A stretch of 64,000 nt of DNA from assembly GCF_965263005.1 (NCBI RefSeq), contig NZ_OZ253579.1, forward strand, positions 1 through 64,000. Direction: 5' to 3'. Shown piece by piece: positions 31,790-40,131 of the stretch. A program made the translations under genes and the position numbers. How positions within the stretch are numbered: the first letter of the stretch is position 1; each line of letters opens with the position of its first letter. The stretch is from Rariloculus sp965263005. Its GTDB lineage: Bacteria; Pseudomonadota; Gammaproteobacteria; Steroidobacterales; Rariloculaceae. The notes below the pieces were generated by a model. That model worked only from the letters and a program-made list of their open reading frames with translations. It ran no database searches and was not told the DNA's origin.

Positions 31790-31889
31790 TGTGCCGCCAG
31801 GAGCCTGCGCCGCAGGGGCTCTCGTGCTCCGCGACATCGGGCCCGCATAGTAGACTTGTACTCACAACGTTGGATCGAGGGAGACGAAC

Positions 31890-32405
31890 ATGCGACAGAT
31901 GGTACTCGGCCTTGTGGCGATGCTGCTCGCAGCGCAACTGCAGGCACAAACGCTTGGACCCGGCGATATTGCGCCGACCTGGACCGGCCGGGACTTCTCC
32001 GGGCAGATGCTCGAGTTCCCCGAGCTTCTGGACGGCAAGCCCGCCGTCATGGTGTTCTGGGCGACCTGGTGCGGTTACTGCCGGGCCTTCATGCCCTACC
32101 TCAAGGACATTTCGTCCGACTATGCCGGCCATGGCGTCGGAATTGTCGCCGTCAATGCCAAGGAGGACGGCTCGGGCGATCCTCGCGACTACGTCCGCGG
32201 TCTCGGCTTCGACCCCGTCGCGGTGGCCGGCGGCGATGCCATCGCAGACGCCTGGGGTATCCGCTTCATCCCCGGCCTCCTGATCGTGAACGGCGATGGC
32301 ACGGTTGCGTGGCAGCGCGAGTGGACCGACTTGCCGGCGGGCCGCACTGTCGCGGAGCTATGGGACGGACAGGTGCGCGAGCAACTCGATCGCCTGGTGC
32401 GCTGA
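31890..32405 (+). CDS. Secreted TlpA-like thioredoxin-fold protein
   Basis: The 171-residue protein has a signal peptide (MRQMVLGLVAMLLAAQLQAQ) and a TlpA/ResA-type thioredoxin domain with active site WCGYC in VMVFWATWCGYCRAF and the cis-Pro region RFIPGLLIVNGDG. Such proteins reduce periplasmic disulfides, often of apocytochrome c haem sites. Standing 100 bp after a dehydrogenase with a CETCH haem motif, it may serve maturation of that cytochrome or keep its vicinal disulfide in order. Both are inferences. Confidence 0.85.
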   Translation: MRQMVLGLVAMLLAAQLQAQTLGPGDIAPTWTGRDFSGQMLEFPELLDGKPAVMVFWATWCGYCRAFMPYLKDISSDYAGHGVGIVAVNAKEDGSGDPRDYVRGLGFDPVAVAGGDAIADAWGIRFIPGLLIVNGDGTVAWQREWTDLPAGRTVAELWDGQVREQLDRLVR

Positions 32406-32489
32406 GGTCTGGCAGCCCGTGGCACAAAGCGCCGCAAACGACGTGACTCATGTTCGCCGCGAGCTCGCCTCCATCTGCATCGCCGACCT

Positions 32490-33209
32490 TCACCCGCGCG
32501 CACCGCGATAACCCTGTTCGAGCAGTCGCCACGCCTCGGCATCGAAGCGCCCGCCGCTCTCGCGCGCGACTTTCCTGAGCGAACGCTCGAGTCTCGACAT
32601 CCCGACTCGCGGCCAGAATCCCGGACGTCTCAGCCGCGCGTTGTCGAAATCGACGAGAAACACGCCGCCGGCCGCGTCGAGCAGAATGTTGTGCGCGGTA
32701 AGGTCAGGATGATCGACGCCCGAGTCGTGGACACGCCGGAGCGTCCCGCCGATCGCCGTCCAGCTCTCGGGGGCGAGTCCGCCCTCGTTCAGGTACGCCG
32801 ACAAGGTCTGCGTGCCGGGAAGATATTCGGTCACGATGTCCGCCCGGTACACGGGACCCTGGCGGATGGCGCGCGCGGCGACCGGCCGCGGCACGGGCAA
32901 GCCGGCGCCATGCAGGCGGTCGAGCAACCGCCACTCCCGGACTGACCGTGTACGCTCCCAACCGGTCCACACGTAACAGTCGTTGACGAAGCGTGCGACG
33001 AACCCGCCGCGATGATAGTGACGCAGGACCCAACTGTCCGTCCCGTGGTCGAGCCTGAGCACGGCGCCCCGCTCCCGCGTGCTCTGCAGCGGTACGCCGT
33101 GCTGCTGCCAGTGCGCCCTGTCGAACCATGTCGGATCGTAGGCGGATCCAAGTCCGGCATCGTAAAGCGCGAGGACCCCTGGCGCCCGATGGATCGCCGC
33201 GTCAACCAT
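32490..33209 (-). CDS. kdkA: 3-Deoxy-D-manno-octulosonic acid kinase
   Basis: KdkA phosphorylates Kdo in the LPS inner core at the cytoplasmic face. The 239-residue protein belongs to the RIO/WaaP-like kinases. Its catalytic motif is DHPDLTAHNILLD (HPDLxxxN loop) and its metal-binding motif is VFLVDFDNARLRRPGFW. TWFDRAHWQQHGV near the N-terminus is typical of KdkA. The ATG overlaps the waaF stop by 8 bp, so the two are coupled. It converges on the TlpA-like gene. Confidence 0.9.
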   Translation of the reverse strand: MVDAAIHRAPGVLALYDAGLGSAYDPTWFDRAHWQQHGVPLQSTRERGAVLRLDHGTDSWVLRHYHRGGFVARFVNDCYVWTGWERTRSVREWRLLDRLHGAGLPVPRPVAARAIRQGPVYRADIVTEYLPGTQTLSAYLNEGGLAPESWTAIGGTLRRVHDSGVDHPDLTAHNILLDAAGGVFLVDFDNARLRRPGFWPRVGMSRLERSLRKVARESGGRFDAEAWRLLEQGYRGARG

Positions 33210-34275
33210 CGACCGCAACGCGCGACTGGCCCGAGCCGCGTTCGCCGCCGACGCCGGCCGCGAGCGCATTCATTGCAGCCTCGAAAACGACGTCCACCGT
33301 GATCCCGCGCAGGCAGTTCAGGTGCTCGAGCGGACAGTGCCGCTCAAAGCACGGGCTGCACGCGAGGTTCTCGTAGCAGATGGTCTTCGCATCGGTCAGC
33401 GGCGGCGTGAAATCCGGCGACGTAGATCCGTAGATCGCAACGACATGCGCGCCGACGGCCGCGGCAACGTGCATGAGTCCGGAATCGTTGCTGACTGCAA
33501 CCGCCGCCGCAGCGAGCAAATCGATCGCGTCGACCAGCGTCGAGGCGCCGCAGAGGTCGTGGACGTTCGGATCGGGCGCCAGTTCCCTTACACGCTCACC
33601 GAGCGGCTTTTCGCGTACGGAACCAATCACCCATACCGCCGCTCCGGCCCGGGCGAGCCGCTCGGCAAGCTCGCCATAATTCTCGATGGGCCAGCGCTTG
33701 GCCGGACCGTATTCGGCACCGGGCAGCAGCGCGACGACGGGTCGCTCCGAGGCAATCCCCAGGCGATCGGCGAGCGCGCGCTGGTTGTCAGGGTCGGTGG
33801 CCAGTTTCGGCGGCAGGACCCGCGGCCGGCGGTTCGTCTCGGCTGAACCGAGCGCGACGTAACGCAACACCGTGGAATCGAGTCTGTCCGGATCGAGTTC
33901 GCGCGTATCGTTGATAAGCACGAAACGCCATTCGCCGCGCAATCCCGTTCGCACCGGTATGCGGGCAAGGAACGGTACCAGCGCAGCTTTGAGCGATCGG
34001 GGCAGCACGATCGCCTGGTTGTATCGCCCCCCGCGCAAGCGCAGCCCGAGCGCGCGCCGCTTCGCGAGCCCGAGCTCGCCGTGGCCGACGTCGAGTTCGA
34101 TGGCCCGAGCCACCTCCGGCATGCGCCCGACAATCGGCAAGGACCAAGTCGGGGCGAGCACGTGGATCTCGACGCCCGGGCGGCGCACCGCCAGGCTCCG
34201 GTAGAGCGACTGCGCCATGACCATGTCGCCGACCCAGGATGGGCCGACTACCAGCACCTTGTCGCCCGCGCTCAC
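33202..34275 (-). CDS. waaF: LPS heptosyltransferase II
   Basis: WaaF adds the second heptose to the LPS inner core. The 357-residue GT9 protein starts with VLVVGPSWVGDMVMAQSLYR, the classic N-terminal signature. It also has LLPGAEYGPAKRWPIENYGE (donor site) and SNDSGLMHVAAAVGAHVVAIYGSTSP. A cysteine cluster CYENLACSPCFERHCPLEHLNC near the C-terminus is common in this family. It starts with GTG in a GTGA overlap with hldD, forming an hldD-waaF-kdkA core operon. Confidence 0.94.
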   Translation of the reverse strand: MSAGDKVLVVGPSWVGDMVMAQSLYRSLAVRRPGVEIHVLAPTWSLPIVGRMPEVARAIELDVGHGELGLAKRRALGLRLRGGRYNQAIVLPRSLKAALVPFLARIPVRTGLRGEWRFVLINDTRELDPDRLDSTVLRYVALGSAETNRRPRVLPPKLATDPDNQRALADRLGIASERPVVALLPGAEYGPAKRWPIENYGELAERLARAGAAVWVIGSVREKPLGERVRELAPDPNVHDLCGASTLVDAIDLLAAAAVAVSNDSGLMHVAAAVGAHVVAIYGSTSPDFTPPLTDAKTICYENLACSPCFERHCPLEHLNCLRGITVDVVFEAAMNALAAGVGGERGSGQSRVAVDG

Positions 34276-35219
34276 GGCCGTCCGTGGAGCTTGTTCAGAT
34301 AAGCGTCGATTCCGGATTCGATGTCGAGAAACGGTTCAGTGTAACCGGCCGCGCGCAGCGCACCGATGTCCGCCTCGGTAAAGCTCTGGTAAGCGGACTT
34401 GAGCGCCTCGGGAAACGGGATGTAGCGTATTCGTCCCCGGCCGTGCCAGGACATCACGGCTCTCGCCACATCATTGAAGCTCGCGCTCCGGCCCGTGCCG
34501 ACATTGAGCACGCCGGAGACCTCGGAATGCTCAAGCAGCCAAAGATTGACTCGCACGACATCGGCGACATGGATGAAATCCCGGCGCTGCTCGCCGGCCT
34601 CGTAGCCTGCGCTCCCTTCAAATAACCGAACTTCGGCCGATTGCCGAAGCTGCCTGTCCCAGTGCAGCGCGACGCTCGCCATCGGTCCCTTGTGTGACTC
34701 GCCCGGACCGTAGACGCTGAAGTAACGCAATCCCGCCACTTGCGAATCGGCCTCCCGCAGACGACGGCGGACGTACTGGTCGAACAGCAGTTTCGAGTAT
34801 CCGTAGACGTTGAGCGGCCGCTCCGCGGCCTCACAGTCTTCCTCGAATACCGCGCTCGCGCCGTAGACAGCAGCCGAGGAGGCGTAGATGAGCGGCACGC
34901 GCTCGGCGAGACAATACTCGAGCAGATCGACGGAGTACCGGTAGTTCGTCTCCATCATGTAGCGCCCGTCCCACTCCGTCGTGACGGAGCACGCGCCTTG
35001 ATGAAACACGGCTTCGGGACGGGTCGGCAGGCCCTGCCGCAGGCGCCCGGAGAACCAGTCCTTGTCCCAGTAATCGCTGATGCTGCAATCGACGAGATTG
35101 GTGAATTTGTGACCGTCTGTCAGATCGTCGACGCACACGACATCGTCGATGCCTTGCCGATTGAGGCCGCGTATCAAATTGCAGCCGATGAAGCCGGCGC
35201 CCCCGGTTACGACGATCAC
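34272..35219 (-). CDS. hldD: ADP-L-glycero-D-manno-heptose 6-epimerase
   Basis: HldD converts ADP-D-glycero- to ADP-L-glycero-manno-heptose for LPS core synthesis. The 315-residue extended short-chain dehydrogenase has the NAD(P) motif VTGGAGFIGCN at its start and the catalytic YGYSK. The motif GLRYFSVYGPGESHKG is typical of HldD. Its GTG start overlaps the stop of a tiny upstream frame and its end overlaps waaF. It is first among the LPS genes on this transcript. Confidence 0.95.
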   Translation of the reverse strand: MIVVTGGAGFIGCNLIRGLNRQGIDDVVCVDDLTDGHKFTNLVDCSISDYWDKDWFSGRLRQGLPTRPEAVFHQGACSVTTEWDGRYMMETNYRYSVDLLEYCLAERVPLIYASSAAVYGASAVFEEDCEAAERPLNVYGYSKLLFDQYVRRRLREADSQVAGLRYFSVYGPGESHKGPMASVALHWDRQLRQSAEVRLFEGSAGYEAGEQRRDFIHVADVVRVNLWLLEHSEVSGVLNVGTGRSASFNDVARAVMSWHGRGRIRYIPFPEALKSAYQSFTEADIGALRAAGYTEPFLDIESGIDAYLNKLHGRP

Positions 35220-35336
35220 TGCTGGCGTCCCCTACCACCAATAACGTCGTATTCAGCGTCGCCCGGCAAGGCGGCTGGCAAGCCAGCGTTCTCGACCCAG
35301 GCAGCGACGCTGTCGGCAGCCTCGCGCATAAGCTCG

Positions 35337-35558
35337 TTACGGGTCGTCGCCCGCGACCAACTCGTAGGTCGCGCTGCAGTAAGGGCACTTGGCCTCGCCG
35401 CTGGCTTCGATAGGCAGATAGACCTTCGGGTGCGAGTTCCAAAGGTACATCTCGGGCATTGGACAATGCAGCGGCAGATCGCCGCGCGTGACGCGATAGA
35501 CGCGCTCGGCGTTAGGTGTATCGAGATTCTCCCGCACTGTTCCCGAGCGTTCCCGCAC
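35337..35558 (-). CDS. Zinc finger CHCC (NDUFS6-like) protein
   Basis: The 73-residue protein ends in LPLHCPMPEMYLWNSHPKVY followed by AKCPYCSATYEL, giving the Cys-His-Cys-Cys zinc site of the zf-CHCC family. Mitochondrial homologues are the NDUFS6 subunit of complex I; the bacterial role is not settled. A GGAG lies 10 bases before the GTG at 35558; a second in-frame GTG is at 35537. A promoter with a perfect TATAAT stands just upstream. It is followed by the LPS genes after 118 bp, a neighbourhood seen in other Gammaproteobacteria. Confidence 0.8.
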   Translation of the reverse strand: MRERSGTVRENLDTPNAERVYRVTRGDLPLHCPMPEMYLWNSHPKVYLPIEASGEAKCPYCSATYELVAGDDP

Positions 35559-35609
35559 AGCCTGCAGTCTCCATATAGCGCGATCCGCGGATGGATCGAC
35601 CAGCGTCCC

Positions 35610-35638
35610 ATTATAGAGAGAGCGGCAAGCGTAATCAG
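35610..35638 (-). promoter_or_regulatory. Candidate promoter for the zinc finger / LPS core genes
   Basis: On the minus strand, TATAAT occupies 35610-35615, with a weak CTGATT -35 (3 of 6) 17 bp upstream, overlapping the glnE stop region. Confidence 0.4.
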
Positions 35639-37722
35639 CTTGCGAAGACTTCGTCCCAGATCGACACGATCCAATCGCGCAGCTCGCGGAACTCGGAAGC
35701 CACAACCACCCGGCCCGCGTCATTCAACGCAAGCTCGTGAGTGCGCTGCCTGAGCTCGAGATAGCCTACCTTGAGAGCGTGGCAACGCCCCGCGTCGACG
35801 AGCCCGGTCCGTTCGAGCGCTTCGAGCTGTCGGACGTTATCCGGAAACTCGACGAGCTCGGGATATTCCCGGGAATTGGCCGGTACCCAGTAGTCGATAA
35901 GGAATTCGATATCGGCTAGCCCGCCCGCATCCTGCTTGATGTCGAACGTATCGCGTCCGCTTCTGGAGAGCTCGGCGCGCGTCGGCGGCGAATCGAACAG
36001 TCTCGCATCCAGCAGCTCGTCGAGCAGCAACGGGTATTCCGCAATCTGCCGTATGAGCAGCGCGCTTCGGGCGGCCAGGCTTAGCAACCGTTCGAGCGCG
36101 GTCGGATTTTCGTTGAGCAAGGACAGATAAGCGCTGCGCCGGCAGATTGCCCGCAAGACCGGCAAGAGCCGACGCAAGGTGTTGCCGGGCGCAGGCTGCG
36201 ACTCGAGCCGCGCAACGACGTTAGCCACGACGTCGGCAAGGCGCTGTCTCCCGGGCTCGTCCATTCGGCGATACAAACCGCTGCGCCTGAAATCGTTCAG
36301 CAAGTCGAACGTATCGGGGTCACTTGCCAGGGGCGTGCGCTGCAACGCATCGTTCAGGGTCCCGGCCTCCCAGGCTGCCTTGGTGTCGGCGGAACGCTCA
36401 CGCTCCGCAGCCGCGCTATCCGCGGCCCAGGTCAGTCGATCGAACTCGGTCTGAACGCGCCCGCGGTGCCGTTCGAGACGCGCCGCCAATGTGGGCCAGC
36501 CGGGCTCGCCGAGCGCATACGCAAGACGCTCGCGCTGCTCCGGGTCGGTGGGCGTCTCATGGGTCTGGCGGTCGTCCATGGCCTGCAGCCGGTTCTCGAC
36601 GGTGCGCAGGAACCTGTAAGCCTCGGCAAGCGAGCGCGTGACCTGTTCTTCATACCCCGCTTGTTCGGCCAAGCGAGGCAAGACCGTGAGCAGGGACGGA
36701 GTTCTGAGCGAGGGCTCGCTCCCGCCCCGCAGAAGCTGAAAGGTCCGGGCAATGAATTCGATCTCGCGGATGCCGCCGGGCCCAATCTTGATGTTGTGCG
36801 CGATGCCCTTGCGCTCGACTCTCTGGCGGAATGAACGCTTCATCTCCCGCAGTGCTTCGAACACGCCAAAATCGATGTATTGCCGGTAGACGAATGGTGA
36901 CAGGATCTCATCGAACAACTCTGAGCGATGATCGCGACCCGTGATGAGGCGCGCTTTGACGTAAGCGTAACGCTCCCAGTCTCGACCGTGCCGGGCAAGG
37001 TACGACTCCAGCGCCGGCACGCTCACGACGAGCGGACCACTCGCCCCGAAAGGCCTGAGGCGCACGTCGACGCGAAATACGAAGCCGTCTTCGGTGACAT
37101 GATCGAGTAGCTTGATCACTAGCTGGACGAGGCGGCGGAAGTATTCCTCGGGCTCGACCGCCTTAGCGCCGTTCAGCACAAGCCCGTCCGGATACAGAAA
37201 CACGAGATCGATATCCGAGGAGAAATTGAGCTCTTTCCCGCCGAGCTTGCCCATGGCGAGCACGAGCAATGCGCCAGCCTTACCGTCGCCGTCCACGGGC
37301 CGGCCGAATCGCGGCTTCAGACTGTCCGCCGCATAACCGAGCGCCGCCTCGATCATTACATCGGCCAGCGTCGAGAGGTCGCGGACGCTTTCCTCGAAGG
37401 TGGACCAGCCGGCAAGATCCCGCCAAGCGAGCCGCGCAAGCTCGACGTTGCGGCAGCGCCGCAGCACCGCCGTCGCATTCGACTCGGACATGCGCGCGAT
37501 GTCGATCGTCGAGAGCACGGCGTCGCGCGACAGCGCCGAAACATCGTCGAGCCGCTCCAGCAATTGCTCCGTCTGCCTGAGCAGGACCGATAGCACGAAT
37601 TCGCTGATGACAGTGACGCGCGCCGCGGTTGCGGCGACCTCGGGACTCGGCGTGCGATCGAGAACCGCAAGCCGCGCCTCGACCCGACGGTAGCGGTGCT
37701 CGAGCACGGGCGGCCAAAGCAA
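35635..37722 (-). CDS. glnE: GlnE-like protein lacking the C-terminal adenylyltransferase domain
   Basis: GlnE normally has two nucleotidyltransferase domains in about 950 residues: the N-terminal removes AMP from glutamine synthetase and the C-terminal adds it. Here the N-terminal domain is intact (LAMGKLGGKELNFSSDIDLV, residues about 155-175, with GAGGIREIEF-like GPGGIREIEFIART). The sequence then runs through YPLLLDELLDARLFDSPPTR and at residue 585 jumps straight to GRDTFDIKQDAGGLADIEFL, which belongs to the helical tail after the second catalytic domain. Roughly 250-280 residues, including the second GxLGG...D.D motif, are gone without a frameshift. The start is TTG (37722) or GTG (37707), within or beside the groEL terminator. 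Confidence 0.88.
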   Translation of the reverse strand: MLWPPVLEHRYRRVEARLAVLDRTPSPEVAATAARVTVISEFVLSVLLRQTEQLLERLDDVSALSRDAVLSTIDIARMSESNATAVLRRCRNVELARLAWRDLAGWSTFEESVRDLSTLADVMIEAALGYAADSLKPRFGRPVDGDGKAGALLVLAMGKLGGKELNFSSDIDLVFLYPDGLVLNGAKAVEPEEYFRRLVQLVIKLLDHVTEDGFVFRVDVRLRPFGASGPLVVSVPALESYLARHGRDWERYAYVKARLITGRDHRSELFDEILSPFVYRQYIDFGVFEALREMKRSFRQRVERKGIAHNIKIGPGGIREIEFIARTFQLLRGGSEPSLRTPSLLTVLPRLAEQAGYEEQVTRSLAEAYRFLRTVENRLQAMDDRQTHETPTDPEQRERLAYALGEPGWPTLAARLERHRGRVQTEFDRLTWAADSAAAERERSADTKAAWEAGTLNDALQRTPLASDPDTFDLLNDFRRSGLYRRMDEPGRQRLADVVANVVARLESQPAPGNTLRRLLPVLRAICRRSAYLSLLNENPTALERLLSLAARSALLIRQIAEYPLLLDELLDARLFDSPPTRAELSRSGRDTFDIKQDAGGLADIEFLIDYWVPANSREYPELVEFPDNVRQLEALERTGLVDAGRCHALKVGYLELRQRTHELALNDAGRVVVASEFRELRDWIVSIWDEVFAS

Positions 37723-37745
37723 AAAAGCCCCGCACGAGGCGGGGC
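37721..37745 (-). terminator. Intrinsic terminator of groESL
   Basis: On the minus strand GCCCCGC-CTCGT-GCGGGGC is followed by six Ts, 29 bases after the groEL stop. The T-tract overlaps the first possible glnE start codon, so glnE expression depends on readthrough or an unseen promoter. Confidence 0.88.
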
Positions 37746-37773
37746 CTGGTTGGTCAGAACACTTCCGGCGACC

Positions 37774-39405
37774 TTACATCATGCCGCCCATATCGTGCGG
37801 CATCGACGCCGGGGGAGCCTCTTCCTTGGGCTGCTCGGCGACCATCGCTTCGGTCGTCAGCAGGAGGCCCGCGACCGACGTCGCGTTTTGCAGCGCGAGC
37901 CGGGTGACCTTGGTCGGATCGATGATGCCGGCGGCCACGAGATCGCCGTACTCATCGGTGGCCGCGTTGAAGCCGTAGTTGCCGTCGCCGGCCGACACGG
38001 CGTTCAAGACGACCGAGGCATCCGCTCCGGCATTCGCGACGATCTGGCGCAGCGGCTCCTCGATCGCCTTGCGCAGGATGTTGATGCCGACGTTCTGATC
38101 GTCGTTCGCGCCTTCGAGATCCGCAATCCCGGCACAAGCGCGGATCAGAGCGACACCGCCGCCCGGAACCACACCTTCCTCGACGGCAGCCCGGGTCGAG
38201 TGCAGCGCATCCTCGACGCGCGCCTTTTTCTCCTTCATCTCGATTTCTGTCGCGGCGCCCACCTTGATCACGGCCACACCGCCGGCAAGCTTTGCCACGC
38301 GCTCCTGGAGCTTCTCGCGGTCGTAATCGGAAGTCGATTCCTCGATCTCCCTGTTGATCTGCTCCACACGGCCCTTGATTTCCTCGGCACGTCCGGCGCC
38401 GTCGATGATGGTCGAATTTTCCTTCGTGACCTGGATCTTCTTCGCCTCGCCGAGGTCTTCGAGGCTCGCCTTCTCGAGCGACAACCCGACCTCCTCGGAA
38501 ATGACTTGACCACCGCTCAGGACGGCGATGTCCTGAAGCATGGCCTTGCGTCGATCCCCGAAGCCCGGCGCCTTGACGGCCCCGACCTTGACGATGCCGC
38601 GAATGTTGTTCACGACGAGCGTCGCGAGCGCCTCGCCCTCGACGTCCTCGGCAATGATCAACAGCGGCCGGCCCGATTTGGCGACAGACTCAAGCAGGGG
38701 CAGCAGATCCCTGATGTTCGAGATCTTCTTGTCGTGAATAAGGATATAGGGATCCTCGAGCGAAACGGCCTGACTTTGCTGATCGTTGATGAAGTAAGGC
38801 GAAAGGTAGCCTCTGTCGAACTGCATTCCCTCGACGACATCGAGCTCATTGTCGAGACCGGATCCCTCCTCGACCGTGATCACGCCTTCCTTGCCGACCT
38901 TACCCATCGCTTCGGCGATGATCTGGCCGATCTCCTCGTCGGAGTTCGCCGAGATCGTGCCGACCTGAGCGATGGACGTGTCGTCTTCACAGGGCTGGGA
39001 GAGCTTCCTGAGCTCCGCGGTCAGCGCCGCTGAGCCCTTGTCGACCCCGCGTTTCAGGTCCATCGGGTTGAAACCTGCCGCGACGGCCTTGAGGCCTTCG
39101 CGCAGCACGGCCTGGGCAAGCACGGTTGCCGTGGTCGTGCCGTCGCCCGCAGCGTCGGAGGTCTGGGAAGCGACCTCCTTGACCATCTGCACGCCCATGT
39201 TCTCGAACTTGTCCTCGAGTTCGATCTCCTTTGCGACCGACACGCCGTCCTTCGTCACGGTCGGCGCGCCGAAGGACTTCTCCAGGACGACGTTGCGGCC
39301 CTTCGGGCCGAGAGTGACCCTGACTGCTTCGGCCAATACGTTGACGCCCCGAAACATCCGCTGCCGGGCATCATCGGCGAATCTGACTTCTTTGGGAGTA
39401 CCCAT
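37774..39405 (-). CDS. groL: Chaperonin GroEL
   Basis: The 60-kDa chaperonin subunit (543 residues) is complete. It starts MGTPKEVRFADDARQRMFRG, has ATP-site motifs GPKGRNVVLEKSFG and AGDGTTTATVLAQA, and the signature AAVEEGVVPGGGVALIRA. It ends with the disordered GGM-rich tail HDMGGMM. It folds substrate proteins in the cytoplasm with GroES, whose gene precedes it by 50 bp. Both are controlled by the CIRCE/HrcA element upstream of groES. Confidence 0.98.
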   Translation of the reverse strand: MGTPKEVRFADDARQRMFRGVNVLAEAVRVTLGPKGRNVVLEKSFGAPTVTKDGVSVAKEIELEDKFENMGVQMVKEVASQTSDAAGDGTTTATVLAQAVLREGLKAVAAGFNPMDLKRGVDKGSAALTAELRKLSQPCEDDTSIAQVGTISANSDEEIGQIIAEAMGKVGKEGVITVEEGSGLDNELDVVEGMQFDRGYLSPYFINDQQSQAVSLEDPYILIHDKKISNIRDLLPLLESVAKSGRPLLIIAEDVEGEALATLVVNNIRGIVKVGAVKAPGFGDRRKAMLQDIAVLSGGQVISEEVGLSLEKASLEDLGEAKKIQVTKENSTIIDGAGRAEEIKGRVEQINREIEESTSDYDREKLQERVAKLAGGVAVIKVGAATEIEMKEKKARVEDALHSTRAAVEEGVVPGGGVALIRACAGIADLEGANDDQNVGINILRKAIEEPLRQIVANAGADASVVLNAVSAGDGNYGFNAATDEYGDLVAAGIIDPTKVTRLALQNATSVAGLLLTTEAMVAEQPKEEAPPASMPHDMGGMM

Positions 39406-39455
39406 TAATCTGTCTCCATACGATTAGTTGAAATTCAAACGATGCGGGCTATGAC

Positions 39456-39746
39456 TCAGCCCTCGATCACGGCCATAACGTCATCTTCGCGCATGACCAG
39501 CAAGTCCTCGCCCTCGACCTTGACCTCGGTGCCCGAGTACTTACCGAACAGCACTTGGTCGCCTGCCTTGAGATCGAGCGCCCGGACCTCGCCGGTGTCG
39601 AGAATCTTGCCGTTGCCAACGGCGACGACTTCGCCGCGGATAGGTTTTTCGGCCGCAGTATCGGGAATCACGATGCCGCCCGGGGACGTTCGCTCTTCCT
39701 CCGTGCGCCGGATGACGACGCGATCATGCAAAGGACGAATTTTCAT
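39456..39746 (-). CDS. groS: Co-chaperonin GroES
   Basis: The 96-residue GroES caps the GroEL chamber. MKIRPLHDRVVIRRTEEERT, the mobile loop TSPGGIVIPDTAAEKPIRGE and GKYSGTEVKVEGEDLLVMRE are canonical. A GGGAG lies shortly before the ATG. The AT-rich leader from 39747 to 39809 separates it from the CIRCE operator. Confidence 0.97.
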   Translation of the reverse strand: MKIRPLHDRVVIRRTEEERTSPGGIVIPDTAAEKPIRGEVVAVGNGKILDTGEVRALDLKAGDQVLFGKYSGTEVKVEGEDLLVMREDDVMAVIEG

Positions 39747-39809
39747 GGATGGGGCTCCCTTTCCAAACCTTTGATTTAATTAAAACAATTATTTCTCTGC
39801 CAAATCTTG

Positions 39810-39836
39810 CTAGCACTCGGCCGAGACGAGTGCTAA
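39810..39836 (-). promoter_or_regulatory. CIRCE operator (HrcA binding site)
   Basis: On the minus strand TTAGCACTC, 9 bp and GAGTGCTAG form the CIRCE inverted repeat with one mismatch to consensus at the last base. It begins at the last base of the -10 box, so HrcA binding would block transcription initiation of groESL. No hrcA gene is in the window. Confidence 0.93.
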
Positions 39837-39863
39837 TGATAGGGGCGGCGCGGAGGATTTCAA
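39836..39863 (-). promoter_or_regulatory. groESL promoter, sigma-70 with sigma-32-like overlap
   Basis: TTGAAA (39858-39863) and TATCAT (39836-39841) are 16 bp apart, a good sigma-70 promoter. The same stretch reads CTTGAAA, 12 bp, CCCCTATC, close to the heat-shock consensus CTTGAA / CCCCAT, so dual control is possible. Confidence 0.75.
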
Positions 39864-40131
39864 GGCTTTGGCAGCCCGAAGTAAAACCCCGTGTCGCACC
39901 GAGATCGGCGAGGCGCCCGCCTGACAAGACGCGAGGAGTGAGAATATTGGACATGTTTGAGCGAAGCAGCTCAGGCGGGATGCATCGCCGATTGATCGGC
40001 TGTCTTCGGCGAGGCGGTCTTCCGCCCCATGCAGTTGGGCTTTTGCCACGGGCTGCCGGGAGCCCGGTCATGACATCGGCCGCCCGCGGGCGGTATCCTA
40101 TGGGTTTGATCGGCCGAGGATCTGAAGCAGC

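Noticed and set aside
35216..35326. A 37-codon frame between the zinc finger gene and hldD ending in a GTGA overlap with hldD
   Set aside because: It has no ribosome site or recognisable sequence; the overlap alone is weak evidence.
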